64,000 nucleotides of DNA from Leptasterias polaris (Eukaryota > Echinodermata > Asteroidea > Forcipulatida > Asteriidae), in assembly GCA_037783415.1 (NCBI GenBank), contig JAZGTN010000062.1, forward strand, positions 969,501 through 1,033,500, read 5' to 3'. Positions 24,133-36,200 of this stretch are shown here, in pieces. The position numbers and the translations under genes were made by a program. The number at the start of each line of letters is the position of its first letter. Positions within the stretch are counted from its first letter, which is position 1. A model generated the notes under the pieces. It ran no database searches. It was not told where the DNA came from and saw only the letters and a list, made by a program, of their open reading frames with translations.

Positions 24133-24256
24133 ATGAGGCTGGTTATTCTAGATGACTACAGTAAAGCTAGTGAGTGGGCGGCTAAGTATGTCCGCAATCG
24201 TATCTTAGAATTCAACCCAAGTTCTGACAGATATTTCACCTTGGGGTTGCCAACTG
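24133..24256 (+). CDS. GNPDA: GNPDA coding exon 1
   Basis: The exon starts at 24123 after the acceptor TTTTTTTAACAG, with ten untranslated bases before ATG. It encodes the N-terminus through LGLPTG and ends at the donor ACTG|GTAAGA in phase 1. Confidence 0.96.
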
Positions 24257-27200
24257 GTAAGAGAATACCCCACTGCTTGTGTTAATAACAATGTATTGAT
24301 AAAGTGTTTTCTCTATAGGCATCGCTATTTTAGATCGGGTATTTTACCCCTTGCATGACGCGGAACGCACCCCCACAAAATGTGCGTATACCATTTACGC
24401 CATTTTAGGAGTTAATTCAGGTTCTGCTGGTTAGGTTAGGTCATCGGAGTGTGCGTTAGCATCCCAGTCATGGCACTTGCTTTCTTCACCAATTGGGGTT
24501 TTAATGGGTTCCTACGAGGGTAGAGGTTTTTGACCGCCACGGCAGCCCAGGGCTGCATACTCCACAGGGAGCTGAGAAAAATTACTGGAATTTTATTGGC
24601 CCAATGACCAGGGCACTAATGTAAAGCAAGCACCTTGACATTACTGTTAAATGAGCTTTATTAGACCTAGTTATTATTATGATGATTTCCAATTCCTTTG
24701 CGTACTTTTTGACCCACAAAATGGCAGACATGATTGTGTGTGTAAGTGCGCTACATTGTGAACTGGGTCACAATACAAAGCCGTGTTAAATGATAAGACC
24801 AATGTATATAGCACCCTTTTACATGTATGTGATGTGTTACAAGGTGTTTCAGTGCAATCTACTGCCAGCCATGCCACAAACACCAGGGCAAATCCATTCT
24901 CTTACTGGTAACCATACTTGGATCTTTCAATTGAATTATACAACACACAATACCTTAGGCTTTATGTCCTATCAAAATAAAGTCTCTACTAGACAATAGG
25001 TCTGTTTACAGGTGTATTCTAATAAAGTATCATAAAGGAGGACCACTAGTAAATATTACATACTGGTATAAATTTACAATTATAGCAGAGGTCTCACTTA
25101 GAAATGATGATTGCTTTCTGTTTGTAATTCACTGGCGTTTCTTGGCCAAGTGTTCTTGCCAACCAGAATCAAGCTCTGGTGTTTCTGATCAGCAGAGTGT
25201 GGGTTCAAGTCCCGGTCGTGGCACTTGACCATTATTGCTTCGTCCTTCGGATATGCTGTAAAGCTGTTGGTCCTTTGTGTTGTGTGATGCCTGTAAAAAA
25301 AAAATCAGTTACACTTATCGCTTAGACAAGGGAAGGGGTTTGCCCCAGTGTTTCTGGCAGTAAATGCTGAGTGTGCCGCAGTACCTTGTTAACCTTTATA
25401 AGGTGCTACATAAACAGGTCTCATAATTCATTAAAAAACTTCACAGCCTGTCGTAAAAAGTGTTTCTTTTTGTTCAAGCACCTTATTGGTGGATACTTGC
25501 GCAATATAAGACTCCAGTATAATGATTGTGAATTGATTCTTTTATCTTAGGGAGCACTCCAATTGGAATGTATAAAAAGCTCATTGAGTTTCACAAAGAT
25601 GGAGATCTCTCCTTCAAATACGTCAAGACATTCAACATGGATGAGTACGTAGGTGTGTATATTAATTTGGTGTCACCCTTACACGATCTTGGGGCAGTCG
25701 GGTTGGCGTGGTGGCATCTTTCCTCGCCTTCCACCTCTGGGACCCTGGTTCGAATCCCGCTGGCGGCACTATGTGGATTGGGTTTTCAGTCCCTACCAGA
25801 CTGCGCAGGTTTCCCTGGAATATGGATGGGGTTTTCCTCCCAAAACTAAAATTGAAACTTCCTTCTTTGTTTTCTCTGGGGTTCTCGTTCTTGGCTAGTA
25901 TAGTGATCGACAATGAAGAGATAGTCAAGCCTCATTCCTAATCCTACCCAGCAAACATCCATCGACAATGTACCAAAGGATTTGTTTGACTGTCTAGTCT
26001 TAATACTGTGGCGTGTTAAGACTGTTTTGTGGCGTGTCGTGGCCGAGTGGATAAGAGCACCGGACCCAAGCTCTGGTGTTTCAGATCAGCAGAGTGTGGG
26101 TTCGAGTCCCGGTCGTGACACCTGTGTCCTTAAGCAAGACACTTAACCATTATTGCTTCGTCCTTCGGATGGGACGTAAAGACGTTGGTCCCGTGTGTTG
26201 TGTAATGCACGTAAAAGAACCCAGTGCACTTATCAAAAAGAGAAGGGGTTCGCCCCGGTGTTCCTGGTTTGATTGGCTGCATATTGCGCCACAGCACCTT
26301 GTAAACCATTACATGGTGCTATGTAAAGGAATAGGTCTCATACTTCAAAACGTAGCTCCACATACCTTGAGCGCTTTGATATGCCCCTAGGGGTGGGATA
26401 AAGCGCTATATAAGAACCGAGTATTATTATAGGTTTTCCCGGCCAATTTCAGCAAAAATTCATTCAATTTCATTAACATGCATTCAAATTCACGCATTTT
26501 CCCCATATCCTCTCAAACTAGGGTTTCTTTTTAGCTCTAAATGCATTCAATTTCGTTTTTATGCACACATGATTTCGTTTTTCTCGTTCAGATTCGCTTC
26601 GGTCATTCTATTTCGTTTATAGGCATTCAAGACTACACTTTGACCATTCTTAAGTTAAATTTCTACTACGTATTCACAATTGATGCATTCAAATTAAGAC
26701 TCATTGAAGCGAACATGGTTTTGTTGCTAGTTTGCGTTTTCTTTTTCGTTTATGGGCAACGAATTTCAACTTCTTTGCATTCAAATTAAACATGAGTTAT
26801 GGCTTTACGAGTAAGCTGGAAATTATAGCCCCTTTCTGGCACATAAGATGTCCTTTGTAAGAGGTGTTTCCATGTATTTTACTTGTTTTATTGTATCGTT
26901 TGTTTTTTGTTATTGAAACAGTCCGCTGTTCCTTTTGCTTTGTTATACACTTCGAAGTTAAAACCTGCACCCAATAACTTTAAAATGAAAACTAACTCTT
27001 TTGCGAAAGTCTTGAGATTTTTTGCCCTGGTATTTATGTTCTTGTCTTTGTTTTCTGCTAATGCCCGGACCATGTCAAATTTGAAGTTAACAAATGTTTT
27101 TTTAAGGAAACAAAAGCTTAAAATGATAAGGGGTCGTTATAAAATCTAAAGATAAATTAATCTTTTTGTTTTCTTGTGGATTTTGTTCACAAGTCTCTTT

Positions 27201-30200
27201 CTTCGTGTGTTTGATATACATTTCTTCTATTCGTTTATTTTTATCTGAAGTTGGTTTCTTTAACCTTCAATGATCTGACGTGCCAGACATCTCGGCATGT
27301 AAGTTTGGTTATGATTATGCCAAGAGTCACCATGCTAGTTGTAGGTGGGCCTAGTCATGCCTGGTTATTCTCGAATGCTTCAATCAGTGTCTCCCTGTTA
27401 ACATTATTCACTACTCTGTACCGACCACGGGCAGCCACCTTTTCATTCAAAATCGCTTAGGCCTATATTTGGAGATAACGCGAAACTAGTGTAGAAATGA
27501 GTTTTCCCTAAAAACATTTGCCTTTATTACAGGCAGCTACGAATCAGAAGGCATATAGCATAGAATTTGAATTTGAATGCAAACATTTTGAAAAAGATTG
27601 CCCATTAATGAAATTGAATGGTTGACCACCTCTTGCCGATGGCTTTTACGAAATTGAATGAGTCTTGCGGTCTGATGAAATTGAATGATCTTATTTGACC
27701 AGTGAATGCTAAACTGGTGAAATTGAATGACTCCTTTAAACTGTTGAATGCTGTTTCAACGGAGCATTCGTTTTCAAACGAAATTGAATGAGCCAGGAGT
27801 TAAAATGAATGGATTTTTGTTGAAATTGGCCGGGAAAACCTATATTATTATTATTATTATACTGATTAGCCAAACCATATCCAGCCCTGACCGCTTTTAA
27901 TGAAATTTCATCATAGCCTAACCAGGCAGCATGAAGCCAGTAATTGCAACTCAATCAAAAACAGGTATGGAGGTAGATCTTTGAGCTGGCAGGCCCTGTT
28001 TCACTTTGCAAAAACAGAGAGCAATTTCATAAGATAATCTTAAAACCTTTGCACAGTAACTAAGGCCAAGACCGGTGTCACAGACAGAGGTAATGGTTTT
28101 GTTTATATACCATTTTGAAAACTGATTGAGTTTTTAAGGTTCTTGGAGGGACAAATACTGTTTGGGCATAGAAATACAACCAGGAGAATTCTGTATTTGA
28201 TCTTCATCTGTGTCTGATGTTTCCGCCATCTGTGTTAGCAACAGACAAGATATATAAAAGAGGGCTTGCTAAATATGGACTTAAGCAAACTCTGATGTAC
28301 TCGGTGCTCTCCGGGTTCATTTTTCTATTGGTTGGGTTTATTTTTGACATATGCAGTGCAACAATTTGATCTGACTGCACTGAGGTTGCTGAACACAGCC
28401 TGCACCTTTTTAACTTTGCCAGATTTTGTTGTATTTAGCAGGGTGCATGGCAATCGGTTATTTGGACCTGGAAATAGTTTTGGGGGGACCTGGGAATCGG
28501 TTTTCATTAATTGGTGACTAGGAATTGTTTATTGGTACCTGGGAATTGTTTATTGGTACCTGAGACTCGTTTATTAGTACCTGGGAATTGTTTATTGGTA
28601 CCTGGGACTCGTTTTTTAGTACCTGGGAATTGTTTATTGGTACCTGGGACTCGTTTATTAGTACCTGGGAATTGTTTATTGGTACCTGGGACTCGTTTAT
28701 TAGTACCTGGGAATTGTTTTTTGGTACCTGGGACTCGTTTATTAGTACCTGGGAATTGTGTATTGGTACCTGGGACTCGTTTATTAGTACCTGGGACTCG
28801 TTTATTAGTACCTGGGAATTGTTTTTTTGATACCTGGGACTTGTTTATTAGTACCTGGGAATTGTTTATTGGTACCTGGGACTCGTTTATTAGTACCTGG
28901 GAATTGTTTATTGGTATCTGGGACTCATTTATTAGTACCTGGGAATTGTTGGCAATTTTAGCTAAAACTCCTGTTTCAATCTTGTAGGGGCAAGGATGCT
29001 GCCCTTTGCAGAGGAATAGTAAATTTCTGCTGGTTTCATTTTTGTGATGATTTTGTAGGCGAGGTGAGTGGCCAGGGAGTAAGGCTACTACCACCAGCAA
29101 ATTAACCAATTGGGGCTGCATACTACCACCAGCAAATTAACCAATTGGGGCTGCATACTAACACCAGCAAATTAACCAATTGGGGCTGCATACTAACACC
29201 AGCAAATTAACCAATTGGGGCTGCATACTACCACCAGCAAATTAACCAATTGGGGCTGCATACTACCACCAGCAAATTAACCAATTGGGGCTGCATACTA
29301 CCACCAGCAAATTAACCAATTGGGGCTGCATACTACCACCAGCAAATTAACCAATTGGGGCTGCATACTACCACCAGCAAATTAACCAATTGAGGCTGCA
29401 TACTAACACCAGCAAGAAATTTCCTGCCGAATAATGGTTTGAAGCAAATGTGGTATGTTTGACAATAACTCCTGAACTATAAGCATGCTAGAGAGACACA
29501 ATTTTGTACAAGACTCTGCCTTACATATTGCTGCATCCAAAAATCTGACTTCTAGGGCCACCGGAAATGACCAGCAAGTGGGGGTACTCTGAATGCTCCC
29601 AGGCAGTGACTACGGACATGGAGGCAACATTCACCATTGCCCAATGGAGTAACACTGGCCAGAATAGTGTCTATAAATGTGTCGGGAAAAGTACGAGTTA
29701 AATACAAACTTGTTTTTATTTTTAAAAAACAAAACATTATTTATATTTATTTATGAAAGGCTTGCCAAGAGACCACCTGGAGAGTTATCATTCCTTTATG
29801 TGGAATCAGTTTTTCAAGCATATCGACATCTTACCAGAAAATGCACATCTTCTAAACGGCAATGCAGAAAACCTTCAGGAAGAGTGCGAAAACTATGAAA
29901 AGGAAATCACCAAAGCTGGAGGAATTGAACTGTTTATAGGAGGTAAGATCATATAGAGGGGGGAAAATTGTTTATACAACTGTGAACACTTTTGTTTCAT
30001 GTAATGATGTTGTTTTTCATTTAATTTCAAATTTTATTATAATTTTGTTGTTATAAATGTATTACTGTGCATTTAACAAAGTGGAAATATGCATTGACAA
30101 TAATGATTTCATTTGACTTGAATTGCATTCTGTCTTTTTTTCTTTGATGTGTTGATTTTAATTGACTTGCATTGAATATGATTGAAGTAAAATTATTTTA

Positions 30201-33200
30201 TTGGATTTCTTATTGAAAAGAGTTGAATTTAATCTAATATTCTAATTGATATTAATTAATTTTGTTTTGATTTGAATTGCATTGAATTATGAATATTCAT
30301 GTAATTGATGTGATTTGATATGAATTGTTTTGCATTTAATGTAATTGATGTTCAGTGATTTTATTTTTTTTAATCGAACTGCAATGAATCTTATTGATGC
30401 TATTTGATTTTATTTGAATTGCATTGCATCCGATTGATCTTAATTGATTTGATGTGAACTGAATTGTATTGAATCTACTTGATATTAATTGGTTTGATTT
30501 AAAATGATTTGAACTGCATTGAATCTAATTGATCTTAATTGATTTGATTTGAATTGAATTGCATTGAATCCGATTGATCTTAATTGATTTGATGTGAACT
30601 GAATTGTATTGAATCTACTTGATATTATTTGGTTTGATTTAAAATGAATTGAACTGCATTGAATCTAATTGATCTTAATTGATTTGATTTGAAAATTTAT
30701 TTGTCTTGAATTTTATTCTTCTTTTAATCAAGTTAATTTGATTTGCTTTGGAATTCATTTGAATATTGAATTGAATATATTTATATTTCCATCATCGTTG
30801 TCTTGATGCTTCTTTCCACCTTTCTTTGTTTCTTTTCCAAAGCAGGAATTTTAGGAGCCAAGGAATTTTTGCAGTGGAATTAGAATTCTTATTCCATTAA
30901 AGGCTTTGCTTTCAATATATGTTGGTTTATTTTGCAGGCTTAGTTACTTTTATGTGTAAATTATTACTTAGTAGTAAGTTAGGTAAACCTCTTAAAACAA
31001 AATTGACAATTTTGTTAACTAGCAGTTTTGTTCACACTTTCCATGGACAGGCATAGGTCCAGACGGTCATATAGCTTTCAACGAGCCAGGTTCTAGTCTG
31101 GTGTCCAGAACACGAGTCAAGACCTTGGCCCATGATACAATCATCGCTAATGCAAGATTCTTTGACGGGGATATTACAAAGGTTCCAACTAGTGCACTAA
31201 CAGTGGGTGTTGGCACTGTCATGGATGCTAGAGAAGTGAGTGGTCTTTTCTTTCTTTTTTTAATCTAAAAAAAAATCCAAAGGTAATACAGGCCTGGAAT
31301 TACACGCAGGCCACTGAGGCAATGGCCTCTGTAACCCTTGACCTTGGCCTTTGTTACCCTTGTCTTGGCCACCGTTGCCCTGGGCTTGGCCTCCGTTGCC
31401 CTGGTCTTGGCCTCTGTTACCCTGGTCTTGGCCTCTGTTACCCTGGCCTTGGCCTGTGTTACCCTGGCCTTGGCCTGTGTTGCCCTGGTCTTGGCCTGTG
31501 GTTGCCCTGGTCTTGGCCTCTGTTACCCTAGTCTTGGCCTCTGTTACCCTGGTTGGCCTCTGTATACCCTGGTCTTGGCCTGTGTTGCCCTGGTCTTGGC
31601 CTGTGTTGCCCTGGTCTTGGCCTCTGTTACCCTAGTCTTGGCCTCTGTTACCCTGGTCTTGGCCTCTGTTACTCTGGTCTTGGCCTCTGCTATCCTTTTT
31701 TTGGCCTGTGTTACCCTGGTCTTGGCATCCGTTACCCAGGTCTTGCCTCCGTTACCGTAGTCTTGGCCTACGTTACCCTAGTCTTGGCCTCTGTTACCCT
31801 GGTCTTGGCCTGTGTTGCCTGGGTCTTGGCCTGTGTTGCCTGGGTCTTGGCCTGTGTTACCCTGGTCTTGGCCTCTGTTACCCTGGCCTTGTCCTCTGTT
31901 ACCCTGGTCTTGGCCTCTGTTACCCTGGTCTTGGCCTGTGTTGCCCTGGTCTTGGCCTCTGTTACCCTAGTCTTGGCCTCTGTTACCCTAGTCTTGGCCT
32001 CTGTATACCCTGGTCTTGGCCTCTGTATACCCTGGTCTTGGCCTGTGTTGCCCTGGTCTTGGCCTGTGTTGCCCTGGTCTTGGCCTCTGTTACCCTAGTC
32101 TTGGCCTCTGTTACCCTGGTCTTGGCCTCTGTATACCCTGGTCTTGGCATGTGTTGCCCTGGTCTTGGCCTGTGTTGCCCTGGTCTTGGCCTCTGTTACC
32201 CTAGTCTTGGCCTCTGTTACCCTGGTCTTGGCCTTTGTTACCCTGGTCTTTGCCTCTGTTACCTTGGTATTGGCCTGTGTTACCCTGGTCTTGGCCTGTT
32301 ACCCTGGTCTTGGCCTGTGTCGCCCTGGTCTTGGCCTGTGTCGCCCTGGTCTTGGCCTGTGTCGCCCTGGTCGTGGCCTTTGTCGCCCTGGTCGTGGCCT
32401 TTGTCGCCCTGGTCTTGGCCTTTGTCGCCCTGGTCTTGGCCTTTGTCGCCCTGGTCTTGGTCTCCATTGCCTTGGTCTCCATTGCCTTGGTCTTGGCCTC
32501 CGTTGCCCTGGTCTTGGCCTCCGTTGCCCTGGTCTTGGCCTCCGTTGCCCTGGTCTTGGCCTCTGTTGCCCTGGTCTTGGCCTCTGTTGCCCTAGGATTG
32601 GCCTGTGTTGCCCTGGTCTTGGCCACCATTACCCTTGTCTTTGCCTCCTTTAACCTGGTCTTGGCCACCATTACCCCTGTCTTGGCCTCCTTTACCCTGG
32701 TCTTGGCCTCCGTTGCCCTGGTCTTGGCCTCTGTTACCCTGGTCTTGCCTCCGTTACCCTGGTCTTGGCCTGTGTCGCCCAGGTCTTGGCCTGTGTTGCC
32801 CTGGTCTTGGCATCCATTGCCTTGGTCTTGGCCTCTGTTAATACCCTTGTCTTGGTCTCTTTTACCCTGGTCTTGGCCTTTGTCGCCCTGGTCTTGGTCT
32901 CCATTGCCTTGGTCTTTGCCTCCGTGGCCCTTGTTTTGGCCTCTGTTGCCCTGGTCTTGGCCTCCGTTGCCCTAGGATTGGCCTGTGTTGCCCTGGTCTT
33001 GGCCACCAATACCCTTGTCTTTGCCTCCTTTAACCAGGTCTTGGCCACCATTACCCCTGTCTTGGCCTCCTTTACCCTGGTCTTGGCATCCTTTACCCTG
33101 GTCTTGGCCTCTGTTGCCCTGGTCTTGGCCTCTGTTACCCTGGTCTTGCCTCCGTTACCCTGGTCTTGGCCTGTGTCGCCCAGGTCTTGGCCTGTGTTGC

Positions 33201-36200
33201 CCTGGTCTTGGCATCCATTGCCTTGGTCTTGGCCTCTGTTAATACCCTTGTCTTGGTCTCCTTTACCCTGGTCTTGGCCTTTGTCGCCCTGGTCTTGGTC
33301 TCCATTGCCTTGGTCTTTGCCTCTGTTGCCCTTGTTTTGGCCTCTGTTGCCCTGGTCTTGGCCTCCGTTGCCCTAGGATTGGCCTGTGTTGCCCTGGTCT
33401 TGGCCACCATTACCCTTGTCTTTGCCTCCTTTAACCTGGTCTTGGCCACCATTACCCCTGTCTTGGCCTCCTTTACCCTGGTCTTGGCCTCTGTTACCCT
33501 GGTCTTGGCCTCTGTTACCCTGGTCTTGGCCTCTGTTACCCTGATCTTGCCTCCGTTACCCTTGTCTTGGTCTCTGTTACCCTGGTCTTGGCCTCCGTTA
33601 CTCTGGTCTTGCCTCCGTTACTCTGGTCTTGCCTCCGTTACTCTGGTCTTGGCCTCCGTTACCCTGGTCTTGGCCTCCGTTACCCTGGTCTTGGCCTGTG
33701 TTACCCTGGTCTTGGCCTCTGTTACCCTGGTCTTGGCCTCTGTTACCCTGGTCTTGGCCTCTGTTACCCTGGTCTTGGCCTCTGTTGCCCAGGTCTTGGC
33801 CTCTGTTGCCTTGGTCTTGGTCTCTGTTACCCTGGTCTTGGCCTATGTTACCCTGGTCTTGGCCTGTGTTACCCTGGTCTTGGCCTCTGTTACCCTGGTC
33901 TTGGCCTCTGTTACCCTGGTCTTGGCCTCTGTTGCCCCCTGGTCTTGGCCTGTGTTGCCCTGGTCTTGGACTGTGTTGCCCTGGTCTTGGCCTCCATTGC
34001 CCTGGTCTTGGCCTCCGTTGCCCTGGTCTTGGCCTCTGTTACCCTGGTCTTGCCTCCATTACCCTGGTCTTGGCCTCCGTTGCCCTGGTCTTGGCCTGTG
34101 TTACCCTGGTCTTGGCCTGTGTCGCCCTGGTCTTGGCCTCCATTGCCTTGGTCTTGGCCTCCATTGCTTTGGTCTTGGCCTCCATTGCCTTGGTCTTAAC
34201 CTCTGTTACCCTGGTCTTGCCTCTGGTCTTGCCTCCGTTACTCTGGTCTTGCCTCCGTTACTCTGGTCTTGCCTCTGTTACTCTGGTCTTGCCTCCGTTA
34301 CCCTTGTCTTTGTCACTGTTACCCTGGTCTTGGCCTGTGTTACCCTGGTCTTGGCCTCTGTTACCCTGGTCTTGGCCTCTGTTACCCTGGTCTTGGCCTC
34401 TGTTGCCCTGGTCTTGGCCTCTGTTGCCCCGGTCTTGGCATCTGTTGCCTTGGTCTTGGTCTCCGTTACCCTGGTCTTGGCCTCTGTTACCCTGGTCTTG
34501 GCCTCTGTTGCCCCCTGGTCTTGGCCTGTGTTGCCCTGGTCTTGGACTGTGTTGCCCTGGTCTTGGCCTCCATTGCCCTGGTCTTGGCCTCCGTTGCCCT
34601 GGTCTTGGCCTCTGTTACCCTGGTCTTGCCTCCATTACCCTGGTCTTGGCCTCCGTTGCCCTGGTCTTGGCCTGTGTTACCCTGGTCTTGGCCTGTGTCG
34701 CCCTGGTCTTGGCCTCCATTGCCTTGGTCTTGGCCTCCATTGCTTTGGTCTTGGCCTCCATTGCCTTGGTCTTAACCTCTGTTACCCTGGTCTTGCCTCT
34801 GGTCTTGCCTCCGTTACTCTGGTCTTGCCTCCGTTACTCTGGTCTTGCCTCTGTTACTCTGGTCTTGCCTCCGTTACCCTTGTCTTTGTCACTGTTACCC
34901 TGGTCTTGGCCTGTGTTACCCTGGTCTTGGCCTCTGTTACCCTGGTCTTGGCCTCTGTTACCCTGGTCTTGGCCTCTGTTGCCCTGGTCTTGGCCTCTGT
35001 TGCCCCGGTCTTGGCATCTGTTGCCCCGGTCTTGGTCTCCGTTACCCTGGTCTTGGCCTATGTTACCCTGGTCTTGGCCTGTGTTACCCTGGTCTTGGCC
35101 TCTGTTACCCTGGTCCTGGCCTCTGTTACCCTGGTCTTGGCCTCTGTTACCCTGGTCTTGGCCTCTGTTGCCCCCTGGTCTTGGCCTGTGTTGCCCTGGT
35201 CTTGGACTGTGTTGCCCTGGTCTTGGCCTCCATTGCCCTGGTCTTGGCCTCCATTGCCCTGGTCTTGGCCTCTGTTACCCTGGTCTTGCCTCCATTACCC
35301 TGGTCTTGGCCTCCGTTGCCCTGGTCTTGGCCTGTGTTACCCTGGTCTTGGCCTGTGTCGCCCTGGTCTTGGCCTCCATTGCCTTGGTCTTGGCCTCCAT
35401 TGCCTTGGTCTTGGCCTCGGTTACCCTGGTCTTGGCCTCGGTTACCCTGGTCTTGGCCTCGGTTACCCTGGTCTTAACCTCTGTTACCCTGGTCTTGCCT
35501 CTGGTCTTGCCTCCGTTACTCTGGTCTTGCCTCTGTTACTCTGGTCTTGCTTCCGTTACCCTTGTCTTTGTCACTGTTACCCTGGTCTTGGCCTGTGTTA
35601 CCCTGGTCTTGGCCTGTGTTACCCTGGTCTTGCCTCTGTTATCTTGGTCTTGGCCTGTGTTACCCTGGTCTTGGCCCCTGTTGCCCTGGTCTTGGCCTGT
35701 GTTGCCCTGGTCTTGGCCTGTGTTACCCTGGTCTTGGCCTGTGTTACCCTGGTCTTGGCCTGTGTTACCCTGGTCTTGGCCTCTGTTACCCTGGTCTTGG
35801 CCTCTGTTACCTTGGTCTTGGCCTGTGTTGCCCTGGTCTTGGCCTGTGTTACCCTGGTCTTGGCCTGTGTTACCCTGGTCTTGGGCTCTGTTACCCTGGT
35901 CTTGGCATGTGTTGCCCCGGTCTTGGCATCTGTTGCTTTGGTCTTGCCTCCGTTGCCCTAGGATTGGCCTGTGTTGCCCTGGTCTTGGCCACCATTACCC
36001 TTGTCTTTGCCTCCATTACCCCTGTCTTGGCCTCCTTTACCCTGGTCTTGGCATCCTTTACCCTGGTCTTGGCATCCTTTACCCTGGTCTTGGCCTCTGT
36101 TGCCCTGGTCTTGGCCTCTGTTACCCTGGTCTTGCCTCCGTTACCATGGTCTTGGCCTGTGTCGCCCAGGTCTTGGCCTGTGTTGCCCTGGTCTTGGCAT

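Noticed and set aside
28511..29121. Open frames of [11 protein letters not shown] type on plus and GTNKRVP type on minus
   Set aside because: Same cause: a stop-free 21-bp minisatellite in an intron.
29086..29415. Evenly spaced 35-bp repeats resembling a CRISPR array
   Set aside because: Units are contiguous with no unique spacers, and the setting is an animal intron.
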